A stretch of DNA of 64,000 nt from Megalobrama amblycephala (GCF_018812025.1 NC_063058.1:16826797-16890796); one strand, 5' to 3'; positions 22,290-35,650 are shown, counted from the stretch's first letter. Notes: generated by a model not told the origin, from the letters alone. Made by a program: numbers and translations.

Positions 22290-22590
22290 TGCTATATTGG
22301 TGCCATAATTTTCACCTAAAGTTTTTATCTTTAAAAATATTAATAATTTATTGTCTTGCTGATGCAAATATCCAAATGAATATCCATTTTTCCCCATACT
22401 GTGCATTATAATGTTGTGATGCCTAAATTGATGTGTAACATTTAAAGCATTGATTTTTAGTTTAGTGTTTTATTTTGAATCTAAGACAAAATAATATAGA
22501 CATTGGCCATTTATTGAATATCTGTCATAATATGATGATAATTATCTGCACTGGCCAGAATTTAAAATCTGTACATCCCTGGGCGTTGGT
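22290..22590. repeat. Degenerate AT-rich repeat related to 12840-13330
   Basis: Shares the ordered words listed for the intron 2 copy. Boundaries are vague. Confidence 0.4.
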
Positions 22591-22599
22591 TAACTATAT

Positions 22600-23490
22600 G
22601 TTTTTTTCCCACTTGGACTAAATCATTCGCACTGTTGAATCCTGTTGGTTCGTACCAATCCGACCCCAGTGGCAGAAAAGTTATATATATTACTGCATTG
22701 CAGTCATTTTGCATTTATGATTCGTCCCTCAAAACAGAGCCTCCATAGAGGGACCTATTCCTCAGGCTGCTTAATGAAAACATATCCATTATCAGTGTTA
22801 ATAACAGCACCCCCAGACATGATTGTAACATATAAGATCCCAGAATGCGTGACACCTGCCTGTCCAGTATCAAAGCTGCCTGCCGCTTATGCAAATATAT
22901 CAAGATAGTCTTCTAGATCAATCTATGAGGCCCCACCAGTCAGATCAGACTTCCCAGGAGGTTTGTGTCACTGATAGCAATCACTGCCACACAAGCCTAC
23001 AACATTACAGACTCAAATTAGCAAAGCACAGAAGAGAGAAAGGGGATTAGAGAGATCCGCAGTCCCACCGGCCCAACTTACAAATTAGATATGATAATCA
23101 AACAACACGATCACAATGGATTTGATGACAGGGGTTTAGCAAAATTTAGCTTGTTACCCATGATTGCACGCTCTAATTTGATTTTTTTTTTTTTTTTTAA
23201 TTGATGGTGGTGATTATGACTTCTTTGTTTGTCTGTCTTTTTGTATGACTACATGTAAGTTGAAATCACTTACAATGTCTTCTGGCTTCTTGACTTTACT
23301 TTCATAATAAGCATCAACACTTTTGCATTACTTTATCCATGTTTTTACCTGTACATTTTCAGTAATGTTTGGCAAAATATTGATTCTTTTGCAAAAAAAA
23401 AAAAAAAAAAAAATCTAAGTTGCAACAAAACATAACATACACATCTCTCTAAAATATGTTAGTATTTTTCAGGAACTATTGTTGACTTGT
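22600..23490. other. Unique intergenic sequence with two homopolymer tracts
   Basis: 22620-23130 is unique and gene-free. Poly-T lies at about 23182-23198 and poly-A at about 23393-23413. Confidence 0.4.
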
Positions 23491-23636
23491 ATAGTTGTAG
23501 GGCTGAGTATTGACACCGATTTTATTTATTTTATTTAATTATGATTTTACTTTGATTTACCAATTAACTGTATTAAAGTCCCCCTGAAATCAAAATTTAA
23601 GTTGTTTAGCTTTTAACATGAATATGTTAGCCTTAA

Positions 23637-24417
23637 AGGGATAGTTCACCCAAAAATGAAAATGTGATGTTTATCTGCTTACCCCCAGGGCATCCAAGAT
23701 GTAGGTGACTTTGTTTCTTCAGTAGAACACAAATGATGATTTTTAACTCCAACCGTTGCGGTCTGTCAGCCGTATAATGCGTGTCAATGGCAACACCATC
23801 TATAAGAGTCAAAAAACATGCACAGACAAATCCAAATTAAACCCTGCGGCTCGTGACGACACATTGATGTCCTAAGACATGAAACGATCGGTTTGTGTGA
23901 GAAACCGAACAGTATTTATATAATTTTTTACCTCTAAAACACCACTATGTCCAATTGCGTTCAGCATCTAGTTAGTAAGGTCAGAAAACACGTTCTGATG
24001 ATGGAAGGGATTTCTCGCGCTTTGCTTCAATGAGTGCGAGCGATCACTTCCGTTGTCAGAGCGCGATCAGACCTCACTAGCTGGATGCTCAAGGCAGCTG
24101 GACATAGTGGTGTTTTAGAGATAAAAAAATTATATAAATACTGTTCGGTTTCTCGCACAAACCGATCGTTTTGTGTCTTAGGGCATCAATGTGTCGTCAC
24201 AAGCCGCAGGGTTTAATTTGGATTTGTCTGTGCATGTTTTTTTGACTCTTATAGATAGTGTTGCCATTGACACGCATTATACGGCTGACAGACCGCAACG
24301 GTTGGAGTTAAAAATCATCATTTGTGTTCTACTGAAGAAACAAAGTCACCTACATCTTGGATGCCCTGGGGGTAAGCAGATAAACATCAAATTTTCATTT
24401 TTGGGTGAACTATCCCT
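23637..24417. mobile_element. 781-bp foldback TTAA-flanked element
   Basis: TTAA at 23633-23636 and 24418-24421. Ends are AGGGATAGTTCACCC and GGGTGAACTATCCCT. The arms mirror GGCATCCAAGATGTAGGTGA and GTGTCAATGGCAACAC. It has the same tips as the 277-bp family but different internal sequence. Confidence 0.9.
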
Positions 24418-24711
24418 TTAAGGTTATTAATAAGCTGATGTGTTCCAAAACAATGACAAAATTCACATTTAGGAGACATAAGCATTCAAAACTTCAAGTC
24501 TCTCACTTCTGCTAATAATAGATCACGGATTTTCATTGCCGCAGACTTCAACTTCTCATCAAATATTCAGTCCAATCAAATGCTCTCCAGAATCTAAAGC
24601 GTCCCGCCCCCTACACTATAAATATACGCTGAAGCTGCGGCTGAACACAGTCACTTTTTCACACATTTACTATTTTCTACATGGTGAATGGCACATAGTG
24701 CCACAATATAC

Positions 24712-24932
24712 ACTGTAAAAAATTATTTTCATGTGTTATCACAACATTTTTTCTTTTGTCAAATCAACTTAAATAATGTGGTTCAGATAACCTAATATTT
24801 TGAGTTTCTGTTAAATTAAACCAATCACCTTCATTGTATTAACTCAATTTTTTAAATGCAATGAACTCAATATTTTAAGGCAACCAGGTAACTTACTTTT
24901 TTTAAGTTAAACCAACAATTCTTTTTTACAAC
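24712..24932 (+). mobile_element. CACTGTAAAAAA-ended MITE, copy 1
   Basis: The left tip CACTGTAAAAAATTATTTTC matches, in reverse complement, the element at 60752-60978 along its length. The right tip is worn (TTCTTTTTTACA). Confidence 0.75.
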
Positions 24933-24942
24933 AATTCTTTTT

Positions 24943-24962
24943 TTGTCCCCTATAGGGGACAA
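24943..24962. repeat. Perfect 20-bp palindrome
   Basis: TTGTCCCCTATAGGGGACAA reads the same on both strands. Its meaning is unknown. Confidence 0.9.
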
Positions 24963-25429
24963 GGAACGATTAAGACCGCCACAAAGTCTGCTCCCGGTCC
25001 AATGACATGAGAGCACAGAGCGGATCAAAACGTATCGTACCATTTGAATTCTGCACAGAATGCTATATTTTAATGCGATATGGAAGAGATTAGGGAGAGA
25101 AACGGATTTGTAGGAAACTGAGGCTTTACCGAGCTTAATGACTCTGGCTGAGCTGTCATATAAACAAAATACTATTGGCTATTTTAAAAAGGGGGAGGGG
25201 CTGTTCGATATGTCCTGCCCTGTCTTTCTGTTTCAATTGAAATTACATCAACACATTGAATAATGCTGCGCATTCCAAGGCACTTCAATGTATCTTATAA
25301 TAAATATTCAATCCCTAAAAGTAATGATAAACACTAATGAAGTAATGATAATTGGAAAATCATTATTTTTACTCAACCCTATTTCTAAGGAATTTCTTCA
25401 GTCTTTGGATTATGAAATGTTAGTTGAAA

Positions 25430-26630
25430 CAAAAGCATTTCTTCATTAACCCTTTGTTATTTTCTTCCCTCAGTTTTAAGGCCTGTTAGATGACCCTATT
25501 GAACAACTACTTGGGCATTACAATTGCATAAAAAACAGCTGGTATTCAAATTGGATTCCCGGTCTAATTTCCTCTGAGGTAACTCGCATGTCTGTCCCAT
25601 CTGTCAACAGGTGAGAACCAGAGCTGAAGCCGAATGCTCTGGTGGCTGCCTGCACAAACAGCCTAATTCAATAAGGTGATGTCAGTGTCAGCCAATGCTT
25701 ATCTACTGAATTCACACAAGGTGTCTGGGAGTTTGAACAGTGCTGGGCCGAGCAAGGTGGAAAGTTGACACCTGCCTTTCCAATCCCTTAAGACAACAGT
25801 AAGCACCTCACCTGCTGTAGTCGTGACCTGACAAAGATTTAATCACATCACGTTGAGGGAAAAGTTAGTAAATAACCTGATTTGTCTGATTTTATTACTG
25901 CATCAATTCTATTTAAAGCTATAACATCAAACAGTCAAACTTTTCTTGCACTGATTCTTGAGGTGTAAAACCAACAGATTGGAGCATTCATGACTCGCAG
26001 CTTCTCGACTCTTTATTGTCAAGGCAATCGGGAGTTTATTCGCAGTTAAGAGCAATGAGAGAGTAGAGCGAAAGCCTCTCATCAAAAGAAAAGGCCTGAA
26101 ACACAATTGTTTTGATGACTGATCTGTGGCCCAGACTGTCATCATTACCCCCCATGAGAGGGACACCCACCCCCTAAAACAATCCACTCTGGGCTAATGG
26201 CTCCTACGCATTTCATTTGTAAGACACTATAGAAAGTATGCTACAATAGGCTCCATCTTGAGAGGGCCCATCTGGGTGCCTCTTAGATCCTTTGAACAGC
26301 ACGGAGGGTCGCTGACCTAGAAAGCCATCAATAAAAGACAATCCTTGGGAGGACAAATTGAAGAGCGGTGGAATCTCTCGTCTTTGCCTTACTCAGCTTT
26401 GAGTTTATGGGTGAGGCTGATGATATTTGGCCACTGTACTGTGTTCGTTACTCAACTTTGCTGCCATTATTTGGTCGTCGGGGTCAAGTTGTTTCTGAGG
26501 TGAATTAGATGTTGGCTTCTTTGCAGATTTGGAAAAGGCTATTGCACAAGTATGTAGAAGTGAAATTTAAATGTTTTAAGTGGTTTTACCCCATATTTTG
26601 GTCCAAACTGGTCAAAATTAGCCATCTTTA
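25430..26630. promoter_or_regulatory. CNE-like unique block
   Basis: Repeat-free and mixed composition across about 1.2 kb, no exon supported. Words such as TCTAATTTCCTCTGAGG and CATTTCATTTGTAAGACAC look like ancient unique DNA, but conservation is untested. Confidence 0.3.
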
Positions 26631-26641
26631 AAGGAATATTC

Positions 26642-28362
26642 TGAGTTCAGTACAATCATCAGCATTTGTGGCATAATGTTGATTAGCCTACCACAAAAAT
26701 AATTTCAACTTGTCTCTCATTTACGTAAAAAAAGAAAAAAAGAAAAAATATTGAGGTTAAAGTGATACACTTATAATGGAAGTGAATGGGGGCAATTTTT
26801 GGAGTATTTGAAAGCAGAAATGCTTTATAAGTTAAAGGGTTAGTTCACCCAAAAATGAGAATAATGTCATTTATTACTCACCCTCATGCCGTTCCACACC
26901 CGTAAGACCTTCGTTAATCTTTGGAATGTAAATTAAGATACTTTTGTTGAAATCCGATGGCTCAGTGAGGCCTACATAGCCAGCAATGACACTTCCTCTC
27001 TCAAGATCAATTAATGTACTAAAAACATGTTTAAATCAGTTCATGTGAGTACAGTGGTTCAATATTAATATTATAAAGCGACGAGAATATTTTTGGTGCG
27101 CCAAAAAAACAAAATAACGACTTATATAGTGATGACCGATTTCAAAACAAAAGCTTCGGAGCTTTATGAATCTTTTGTGTCAAATCATGATTCGGATCGC
27201 ATGTCAAACCGACAAACTGCTGAAATCCTGTGATTTTGTGTCGAACCGCTGATTCGACACAAAAGGTTCATAACGCTCCGAAGCTTCATGAAGCGGTGTT
27301 TTGAAATCGGCCATCACTGTATAAGTTGTTATTTATTTTTTTTTTTTTTTTTGGTGCACAAATTCTCGTCGCTTTATAATATATTGAACCACTGTACTCA
27401 CATGAACTTATTTAAATATGTTTTTTGTACATTTATGGATCTTGAGAGAGGAAGTGTCATTGCTCCCTATGCAGGCCTCACTGAAATATTCAACAAAAAT
27501 ATTTTAATTTACGTTCCGAAGACTAACGAAGGTCTTACGGGTGTGGAACGGCATGAGGGTAAGTAATAAATGACATTATTTTCATTTTTGGGTGAACTAA
27601 CCCTTTACAACCTAATTATATATTAAAATGAATTGTTGAATTTACTTAAAAAAGCAGTGTCAAGTGGTTCCACGCAACTATATTAAGTAATTTGTACAAA
27701 TAACAATTTAGTTGTATGAACAAAAGAAATTCAAGTAAAGCTGACAAAATTTCTTTGAGTAAATACAAATCATTTGAATTTGTCACTTACATAATATTTA
27801 TATGTGCAGTTTACTTAATAATGTTAAATGTAAGGTGAATATTTATTGACTTAATTTACCTTATTAAATGAACTATTTGCTCTACAAAATGCACTAGAAA
27901 AATAACTTTTTGAACAAACTCAATTTAAGTAAAGCTGTCAATACTCATTTTTAGTAGAAACAACTCAGTTAAATTAAGTTTTGTTAAAGTAATGTGAACA
28001 AGGATGTTTGAGTGAAACTAACAACAGTAAAAGTTTTTTTTTAGTGTACGTTTAAAGTTTAATCTGTTAAAACTTGTCTTATTTAAAGCTGTTTTAATAA
28101 TTTTTAGTTTTAGGGTATATGATATGTTGTAAAATTAGATATCACTTTACACAGAAAAGGTTAGTAAATGATTTTATCATATTTAAATCATGTAAACGTG
28201 GATATTGTTTATGTCTTGCGGCTATTCTGTGAGTTTTTTAACATTTACGGATTGGCTCCATTCACTTCCATTGTAAATGGCTCACTGTAACTCAAGGAAA
28301 AATGTTGTTAATCAACATTATGCCACAAATTCTGTTGGTATGAGTTTAACTTGTACTGAACC
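26642..28362. mobile_element. TTAA-type element with two nested insertions
   Basis: TTAA at 26638-26641. The left end, with GAGTTCAGTACAA and TTTGTGGCATAATGTTGATTA, is mirrored at 28290-28362. Inside are the foldback element 26836-27604 and a MITE right half ending TTTTTTTTTAGTGTA at about 28046. The right tip beyond GTACTGAACC is lost. Confidence 0.75.
26836..27604. mobile_element. 769-bp foldback TTAA-flanked element (copy b)
   Basis: TTAA at 26832-26835; the right flank has mutated to TTAC. Ends are AGGGTTAGTTCACCC and GGGTGAACTAACCCT. Internal words are shared with 18322-19167 and especially with 59951-60562. Confidence 0.88.
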
Positions 28363-28539
28363 ATTGGCCACATTCATTCTTGTACTATTAGTACTTTTAT
28401 TTAAAGGTGCATTAAATTAACTTTTAGCGCTACACATCCTCTAAAAATAATTATGAGGTTTTGTGTACTTAGTTATATATTTTGAGGCATGCTACTGTTG
28501 ATATTTGTTAGCCGTTTCTATGATCTAATCAGGCTTTGA

Positions 28540-29330
28540 CGTGCTGGACCACATCATTGACCTCAGAAAAACACCACCAGTGCCGTCAGTCCACCTCCAA
28601 ATAACAGGTTTTAACCACCGCCTTTAAATGACCAAATGATTGCAATGAAACGACACGATAAATCACACATCTGAGCCCATTGACAGTCTTTCAGTCAAAC
28701 ATACAATATACATTGTAATTTAAGCTATTGGCCCATGAGAGGGGAGCTAATTGTTCGCTTTTTTTTTTTTTTTTTTGGTCAATAATCAGAAAAGGTCAGT
28801 GGTGAAGCTGTCACTGCCTTTCACAATGCCAGCCAGGCAACAGATGTTAATTCGAACCATTACTGTCCTATTGCTCGGCGAGATGAGTTCATGACAAACA
28901 GCAGAGCTCTCTCCCATGCCGAGAGAGAGACAATCCAACAGACTATAATTACCTTCAGTGCCATGAGACTGATGGAGACAAGCCCTGCAGAAAAGGACCC
29001 ATCACCTACCTTAGATATAATATTTTACTACCTAGTAATTTATCCATCATTCCTGAAAGCACTTGGGTCCTATTGTTGTCAGAGCAGGGGAATGAAGGCA
29101 CCGGCGAGGACTTCAATCTCTGAAATTACACCGTTTTGGAGACAAAGGCAGGATGGTGGGAGAAACAAGGAAGCCATGCTTTTGGGTGGCACTTTTATCA
29201 TTGAGTGGCAGATAGTTGAACAATCAGCAAGTCTGGGGGCAAAGTGATGTTGCGGCAGACAGTGCCTTTTGTTTTTAGGCTGAATCGAAATGGGTTTGGA
29301 GCTTCAAATAAAGAGAGACATTCATAGCAC
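28540..29330. promoter_or_regulatory. CNE-like unique block
   Basis: Non-repetitive apart from a poly-T at 28760-28776. No exon is seen. The frame at 28891-29247 lacks any recognisable domain. Confidence 0.3.
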
Positions 29331-29641
29331 ATCAAAATATAATTTTTCTGTAACCGATTCTGTTATTTGAAAGGCTTGGTCTGGAGGGGGAAAAACACAA
29401 GTTCTTGTGGAACTGATCATATTTCATGCTGAAGTACACGCACTGTACGTTAGCTGTATTTCCAGTCTGTCAGGCTAGAAATGAACAGCTAAAGATTATC
29501 AGTTTCATTTCTAGGCAACTTTTTGTGACACCAAGACTGTTTTTTGCTTTTAGTTTGTCATTTTTGTCTGAAAGTATTCTTTAAATTTAGGCAGCATTTC
29601 ATCATGTCATATTCAATCATTTTTATCATATTCATTTAAAT

Positions 29642-29839
29642 CAGTGGTTCTGAACCTTAAGTAACTCTAAGGCTCCGTTCTCTAACACAACATTTGATTT
29701 TAAGCATTTTGGTGGTAATTTTATGTGATTTTTTAGCATTTTAATTTAATTTACAGTTTGATTATTTTAATATATTAATAATAATTTATTAATTTAAATA
29801 CTTTAAAGTCACCCTGCACTCATTGTTTGAGAACCACTG
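29642..29839. mobile_element. 198-bp Charlie-like hAT MITE
   Basis: Tips are CAGTGGTTCTGAA and TTGAGAACCACTG. The flanks ATTTAAAT (29634-29641) and ACTTAAAT (29840-29847) fit an 8-bp target duplication with one change. Confidence 0.8.
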
Positions 29840-30039
29840 ACTTAAATGGCATCTAATTGTAGGAGAAAAATGAAACAAAATATTGACAATTTTTATATAT
29901 TTAAATATATCAACTTTTAACAAAAACATGTGAAAACTCCTGAAATAACATTTTATTGAATACACTATTGTAATATGATGTGAATTCATTATGCTTTAAT
30001 TATTCATTGCCCGTGTTTTATTGCATTGTTACGCAAAGA

Positions 30040-31560
30040 GAGCGTATTCACAACATGACTTGACTAGAATTTGACCCATCTGATTTTCAAGCATTTTCAC
30101 CTAGGCGTTCCCGAGATATACGTGAAAAAGTGAAATTCATCCAGGGGGGCCGACTCATTTGGCCAAACTGGAGAAGGCATGCTTTCCCTGGCATGGCCTC
30201 GAGCCTCAGAGGGGGTGGAAGTCAGACCAAATATGGGATTTTGGACTTGAGTCAGAATGTACTTGGATATCTCCATTGGTAATATCTTGCAGTGTTATTT
30301 TCTTGTCACATTTTCATATAGTAAAATTGTTCACTCCTTCACCTTTTCCTGAACTTTTCAATCCAGATTTGGCCTCTGGAGCAAAACTACCGAGCCATGC
30401 AGAGCTGGTGTAACGAAAAGCCACCAGCCAGTCAGTGAATCCCACAAAAGAGGAAGTGCATCTTCTGCTTGTCATTACAGCTCGGTGATGTTGCTGGTTT
30501 TAATGACCTTCCCGAGCATTCACCACAGCCAGGGGGTCATACAAACCCACGACTCTCCAGGAAAAGCCCTCCATTAATGGGAAGAGGAACAGAAGCACCC
30601 GGGCCGCTTCAGTTCAGCGGACAGATGGGAGGCCATTGTAAATATTTTGATTGATGGAGGGTGGGGTCAAGGCGTAAACCTTTGTTTTCCATATAAATGG
30701 GGAGGGCGGGAATCCAATGCAGGATGTTGGCTTGTTTTTGATAGGCCTCCCATTCCTTTGCATGGCAGAGTGCAGAGACACTGAAGGTTAGTGAAGGTTT
30801 CCATGGATCTAAAGAATGTTGCGGACATGTTTTGTGTATCTGACCTCATTTTAAATGTTAAATTTCTGCTGGTCTGAGAGGAATATCCCATAACGAAGAT
30901 GTTGTATGTTTGTCTGACCATTGTATGTGTTTGAATGTATGGGTAATAATTGTTGTTGTTTTTTTCCCCCATGACAGATGGATCTGACCCGAGGGATTGC
31001 TTTTTTGGTCAAATTTAGACCTGACCAAATGTAATTTTGCCTTGAGAGTGTGACTTTTTTTTCTTTCCCAGGAGGTGTCAACAAGCGAAAGAGTCCAAAG
31101 CAACAGGTGAATTCAACCCCTCACGTACACTCTCACACCTTCCTCTCCTCCCCAAACAGAAAAACGCTCCTAACCGGCAAACTGTAACAGTGACCAGCCC
31201 AGGGATCTAAATCAGCCTTTAACCACACATTACCTTAATGATGTCACAAAGGAATGCCCCATGGTCCTAGCCTCTGATTGGCCCACAGCTCCTCACAGGT
31301 CTAATCAGGAAGTGTTGGTGTTAAAAAGAGTGGCTTTTCTAATTTAAGGTGTTATCTGCGAGACAATGGCCTGTTTTGTTATTGCATTAGAAAGGTGATT
31401 TGTCCCAGGGGCTCTGACACATCTTCTTTCACACATGTACCCTGTTAAGGGGCCAAGAGACTGGAATGGGCAACAAGCTACAAAGTATAGACTTAAAGAG
31501 AGAATTTCATTTTCGAGAAATGATTTGCAAAGTCCCTTTAAAATCACAGTAAGGGCTTTT
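30040..31560. other. Unique intergenic region, partly CNE-like
   Basis: Mixed composition, no transposon tips recognised, no exon. 30400-30720 and 31080-31420 look most like constrained unique DNA. Confidence 0.3.
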
Positions 31561-31996
31561 AGTGGTTTATTACTTTATTATAAAATGTGGTTGCAATCCT
31601 GGATTCTGATACAATACAGTGTTCTGGTTGAAAATACATTACAAAATGATTACAACAAATAATTGCAACTCTGACCCTGAGAACACGCAACAAAGGGGGC
31701 GAGGCCATGTTTAGAGAAGAGTTGTTGTAGTAGAGTGTTGTTACCATGCCGTCATTTTACGCTGGACTGCTTCACAAACGAGGGTCAATTCGACGCTGGA
31801 TTTGCACAAAAGATTAATATGATGGCACATGCTGGTCGATGAGTTGAATCAACTCCACAGCAACTACATAAATTTATCCACTAACCGTTCAGAAACGTCC
31901 AGATGCATTCTAAAAGTTGTAACTTCTTCTTGAGTCTCTCCATCAGTATCAGACTCTGGTTTGAACAATGTAAGGCTGAACACCATTACTGACAAT

Positions 31997-34347
31997 TAGG
32001 GCTGTGAATCTTTGGGTAGACAGCGATTCAATTCGATTCACGATTCATAGGTGTTCGATTCGATTCAAGAATGATTTTTGCAAATTCAGAACAATTCGAT
32101 TCGAGACGATTCACATTAAAATTCGATGCGATTCGATTAATTCGATTCGATTCTGCATTTTAATATGCATTTATAGGGTTATTGAAATGCTTCCCTCAAT
32201 GTGTCTTAGTCAGGGTGTGAATTACACAACTGCCTTCAGGGGGTCAGCGAGTAAAGGCAAAAACAAACAAACAAACAAAAAAATCTTTTGTCCATTGTTA
32301 ATGTTAGTTGATGTTAGTTCTCAATGATGCTGCATAACTTTATTTTAACAAAATTGCCATATGTGGAAATTTACATAAGCCAAAACTTTAAAAGGGCTTT
32401 AAAAGTATTGTTAGGCCTAGTTCATGTTAAATATAGTGGAGGATCGTGTTAAAGGTGCCCTAGATTATGTTTTTAAAAGATGTAATATAAGTCTAAGGTG
32501 TCCCCTGAATGTGTCTGTAAAGTTTCAGATCAAAATACCCCATAGATTTTTTTTTAAAAAAAATTTCAACTGCCTATTTTGGGGCATCATTATAAACGTG
32601 ACCGATTTTATGCTGCGGCCCCTTTAAATCCCGTGGTCCACGGCCACAGAGCTCGCGCTTGCCTTGAACAGTGCCTTAACAAAGTTTACACAGCTAATAT
32701 AACCCTCAGTCAAAATGGATCTTTACAAAGTGTTCGTCATGCATGCGGCATGCATGCGTCGGATTATGTGAGTATTGTATACTGTTATATTGTTTACTTC
32801 TGATTTTGAATGAGTTTGATAGTGCTCCGTGGCTAACGGCTAATGCTACTCTGTTGGAGAGATTTATAAAGAATGAAGTTGTGTTTATGCATTATACAGA
32901 CTGCAAGTGTTTAAAAATGAAAATAGCGACGGCTCTCTTGTCTCCGTGAATACAGTAATAACCGATGGTAACTTTAACCACATTTAACAGTACATTAGCA
33001 ACATGCTAACGAAACATTTAGAAAGACAGTTTACACTAAAAATATCATGTTATCATGGATCATGTCAGTTATTATTGCTCCATCTGCCATTTTTCACTAT
33101 TGTTCTTGCTTGCTTACCTAGTCTCATGATTTGGTTTTGCACAGATCCAGACGTTAATACTGGCTGCCCTTGTCTAATGCCTTTTATAATGTTGGAAACG
33201 TGGGCTGGCATATGCAAATATTGGGGGCATACACCCCGACTGTTACGTAACAGTCGGTGTTATGTTGAGATTCGCCTGTTCTTCGGAGGTCTTTTAAACA
33301 AATGAGATTTATATAAAAACGAGGAAACAATGGAGTTTGAGACTCACTGTATGTCATTTCCATGTACTGAACTCTTGTTATTTACCAATGCCAAGATAAA
33401 TTACAATTTATCATTCTAGGGCACCTTTAAAGGCTACACAACCTTATTAAAGTGTTCCAGGTACATTAAACATGCTTACATGGAGAGACTATCATTCACT
33501 TTCTCAACTAATCTTAAACTAACTTTTCTTCACGGAATAGTTATAAAAGCCATCTTTGTTCTCTTTATATGGAACATTTTCCTTATGGTGATTCTGAAAG
33601 AAAACGCGCTGGGTTTCTACTGTTGCTATAGTAACGAACGCAACTTTAACGCGCATCTGATTGATAAACCGCGCGCTCTTATGTCAGTGTTGTTAATGGT
33701 GTAGTTATTTCAGCAGTTTCCTCGCACATTCAGTTTAACGACATTAAGTTCATAATTTCATTTATCATTCACTGAACTGTGCGTATGCGTTTAGACACTT
33801 ACATTATGTGTTTGCTCCGTCCATGCAATAAATGCGCGCCTTGAAACTGCTCAGGTAATGTCAATGAACCATTTCCGACTTTTCCACGCAATAAAAGCGT
33901 TTTATTTCAACAGTAGTGACTTGGCAGTTTTATCAATGGCTTGCGCAGTTTGACTCTGGACTATTGCTGTCTTAATAGAGAGTTGTCATCTGTTCATGTG
34001 AACAGCAGTGGCCATCCTGAGGAGAGCTCAAACGTGGGCTACGGACGGAGCGCGAGCGCAATCCAGCGAAAGGCGGTAAAGAGTGCAGCGCGTGTCTGTG
34101 AATGAGAGCTGTGAGGGAAGGCGAACAACGTCTCCATCAATTCGCGCATGTAGTAATTTAATGTTTATATATTTTAAAGCACTGAATCACTATAGAATCG
34201 CGATTAATCCGATTCTTTGCATTTTACATCGATTATCGACCGAAATAAACGATTCACAATTCAAAAAACGTTTCAAGATCGATGCATATCCATCGTCAGG
34301 ATTTGTAATCGATGCATCGAGAAAACGAGTGAATCGTTACACCCCTA
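31997..34347. mobile_element. Nonautonomous hAT element (outer), 2.35 kb including nested copy
   Basis: Tips are TAGGGCTGTGAATC and GATTCACTCG-like inner sequence ending TTACACCCCTA. The target duplication is CTGACAAT at 31989-31996; its right-hand partner is at 35655-35662, displaced by the second hAT element. Repeated TTCGATTC/ATCGATGC words lie near both ends. The TTAA element 32453-33426 is nested inside. Confidence 0.88.
32453..33426 (+). mobile_element. TTAA-flanked nonautonomous transposon, copy 2 (974 bp)
   Basis: TTAA at 32449-32452 and 33427-33430. Ends are AGGTGCCCTAGA and TCTAGGGCACCT. It is collinear with 649-1594. Confidence 0.9.
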
Positions 34348-34351
34348 CTGA

Positions 34352-35650
34352 CAGGGGCGTAGCAGCCATTTTAAAAGTGGGGGGGACAGCTGTATGGTGA
34401 TGTGACCCAAAGCTGATGTTCATAATAATAAATTCTAAATAGAATACCAATTGGCATTTTACAGCACCCCAGTGGCAATTTTGGGAACATGCCGTGATAG
34501 CTTACAGGAACCTATTTTTGTGAAATCATCCTCAAAATTTAAAAATACTGCAGGACTTTGAGACCAATGTGAGACCATCTATACTTTATTTAGATAAAGA
34601 TATTTTATGATATTTAAAATATTCTCTGCATTCAATAATAAAATGCCTTAAACTGGAAATTCAGTGTTTAATCTTGTCATTATAAATTACTCTATTCTCC
34701 TATTTGATACTGTTCAGTGCTTTGACACAATCTGTATTATTAAAAGCACTATATAAATAAAGGTGATTGATGGTTGATCTTTTGTTTTAAGGAATTAAAT
34801 TGATGTGTAATTCCTTAAAATATTGGCAAACAGTTCCAATTAAGAAAACACTGCCTTAAATAGTCAATCTGCTTTTTTTTATACAAATCTCACCTGTACA
34901 CATTCTGGAGAGGTTGAGCAACTGTCCCCTCTCTCTGTCAGTGACGTCACAGCCTGCCTTTCCTACAGACCAGTTAGGACTATAATAAATGATATTTACA
35001 TAAGTATAAAAAAATATATATTTTAAATTTGATAAAGTATTTTAAGATATTCGGTGCAAAACAAATTTGATTTATTGTGAAAGGATAATTCTACTCCGCG
35101 AGCAGCACGTAGGCAACAAAAGACAGCAGAAACCAATAATTTGTTACGTCTCATTTAGCAGACGCTTTTATACAAAGCAACAAGTAGGAGAGCATTTAAC
35201 ACACTGAATCCGGCGCGACGTGACGAGGTCCATACAGGTTCTGTTGTCTTTTGACGTTACAGTAGTTTAAATCATAACATGAAAACTTTATCGCGTGATT
35301 CGTGTCATCACGACATACTGTAACATACTTACAGTGTGTGTTTGAAAAAAGGATGTAATCGTCCTTTGCTTTTTTTCTGGGGTGCATTTTATCCCAGACG
35401 GCGAATGAACGAACGAAAACTCACAACACCAACAAGAGATTTGAAGCTCATAGCAGACGCGCCCAAGAGATGATTCGCTCTGTGATTGGCTGAATGTTAG
35501 TTCACTCAAATCTAAGTAACAAATCAGAGAACACTGCCGGTGCCGGAAATATTCACGCTGGATCCAAAAAAATAGCAGGGGTCAGAATCACCAGTTTCTA
35601 AAAGTGCGGGGGACGTGTCCCCCCCGTCCCCCCCGGTTGCTACGCCCCTG
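34352..35650. mobile_element. 1.3-kb hAT element inserted at the edge of another hAT
   Basis: Tips are CAGGGGCGTAGCAGCC and GGTTGCTACGCCCCTG. An exact 8-bp duplication, CCTACTGA, lies at 34344-34351 and 35651-35658. It joins the last bases of the 31997-34347 element to that element's own target duplication. No transposase frame is seen. A C-rich/G-rich run is near the right end. Confidence 0.93.
34690..34775. repeat. Retroelement-tail-like fragment
   Basis: AGCACTATATAAATAAAGGTG is a word typical of fish LINE/SINE tails. A reverse-oriented relative, CAAGTCACCTTTATTT, occurs near 41289. It lies inside the inner hAT element. Confidence 0.4.

Larger units (their letters stand above)
23498..25381. 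mobile_element. Putative hAT-like element carrying nested insertions
   Basis: Tips TAGGGCTGAGTATTGA (left) and TTTTTACTCAACCCTA (right) are inverted copies. No clean 8-bp duplication is visible. Inside lie a TTAA-type left end at 23577 (AGTCCCCCTGAAATC), the foldback element 23637-24417 and the MITE 24712-24932. Treat the outer boundary as tentative. Confidence 0.45.

Noticed and set aside
26240..26300. On the - strand, a GPLKMEPI string resembling the GPSMEPT active-site motif of inner-membrane peptidase IMMP1L
   Set aside because: Flanking residues do not fit the family, a stop follows within nine codons, and no other immp1l exon is near. Taken as chance.
28891..29247. 118-codon open frame on the + strand
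   Set aside because: No domain or splice sites. It reads as unique noncoding DNA.
33480..34400. Open frames inside the hAT element as a possible transposase
   Set aside because: Translations show no DDE, BED or dimerisation motifs. The element is nonautonomous.
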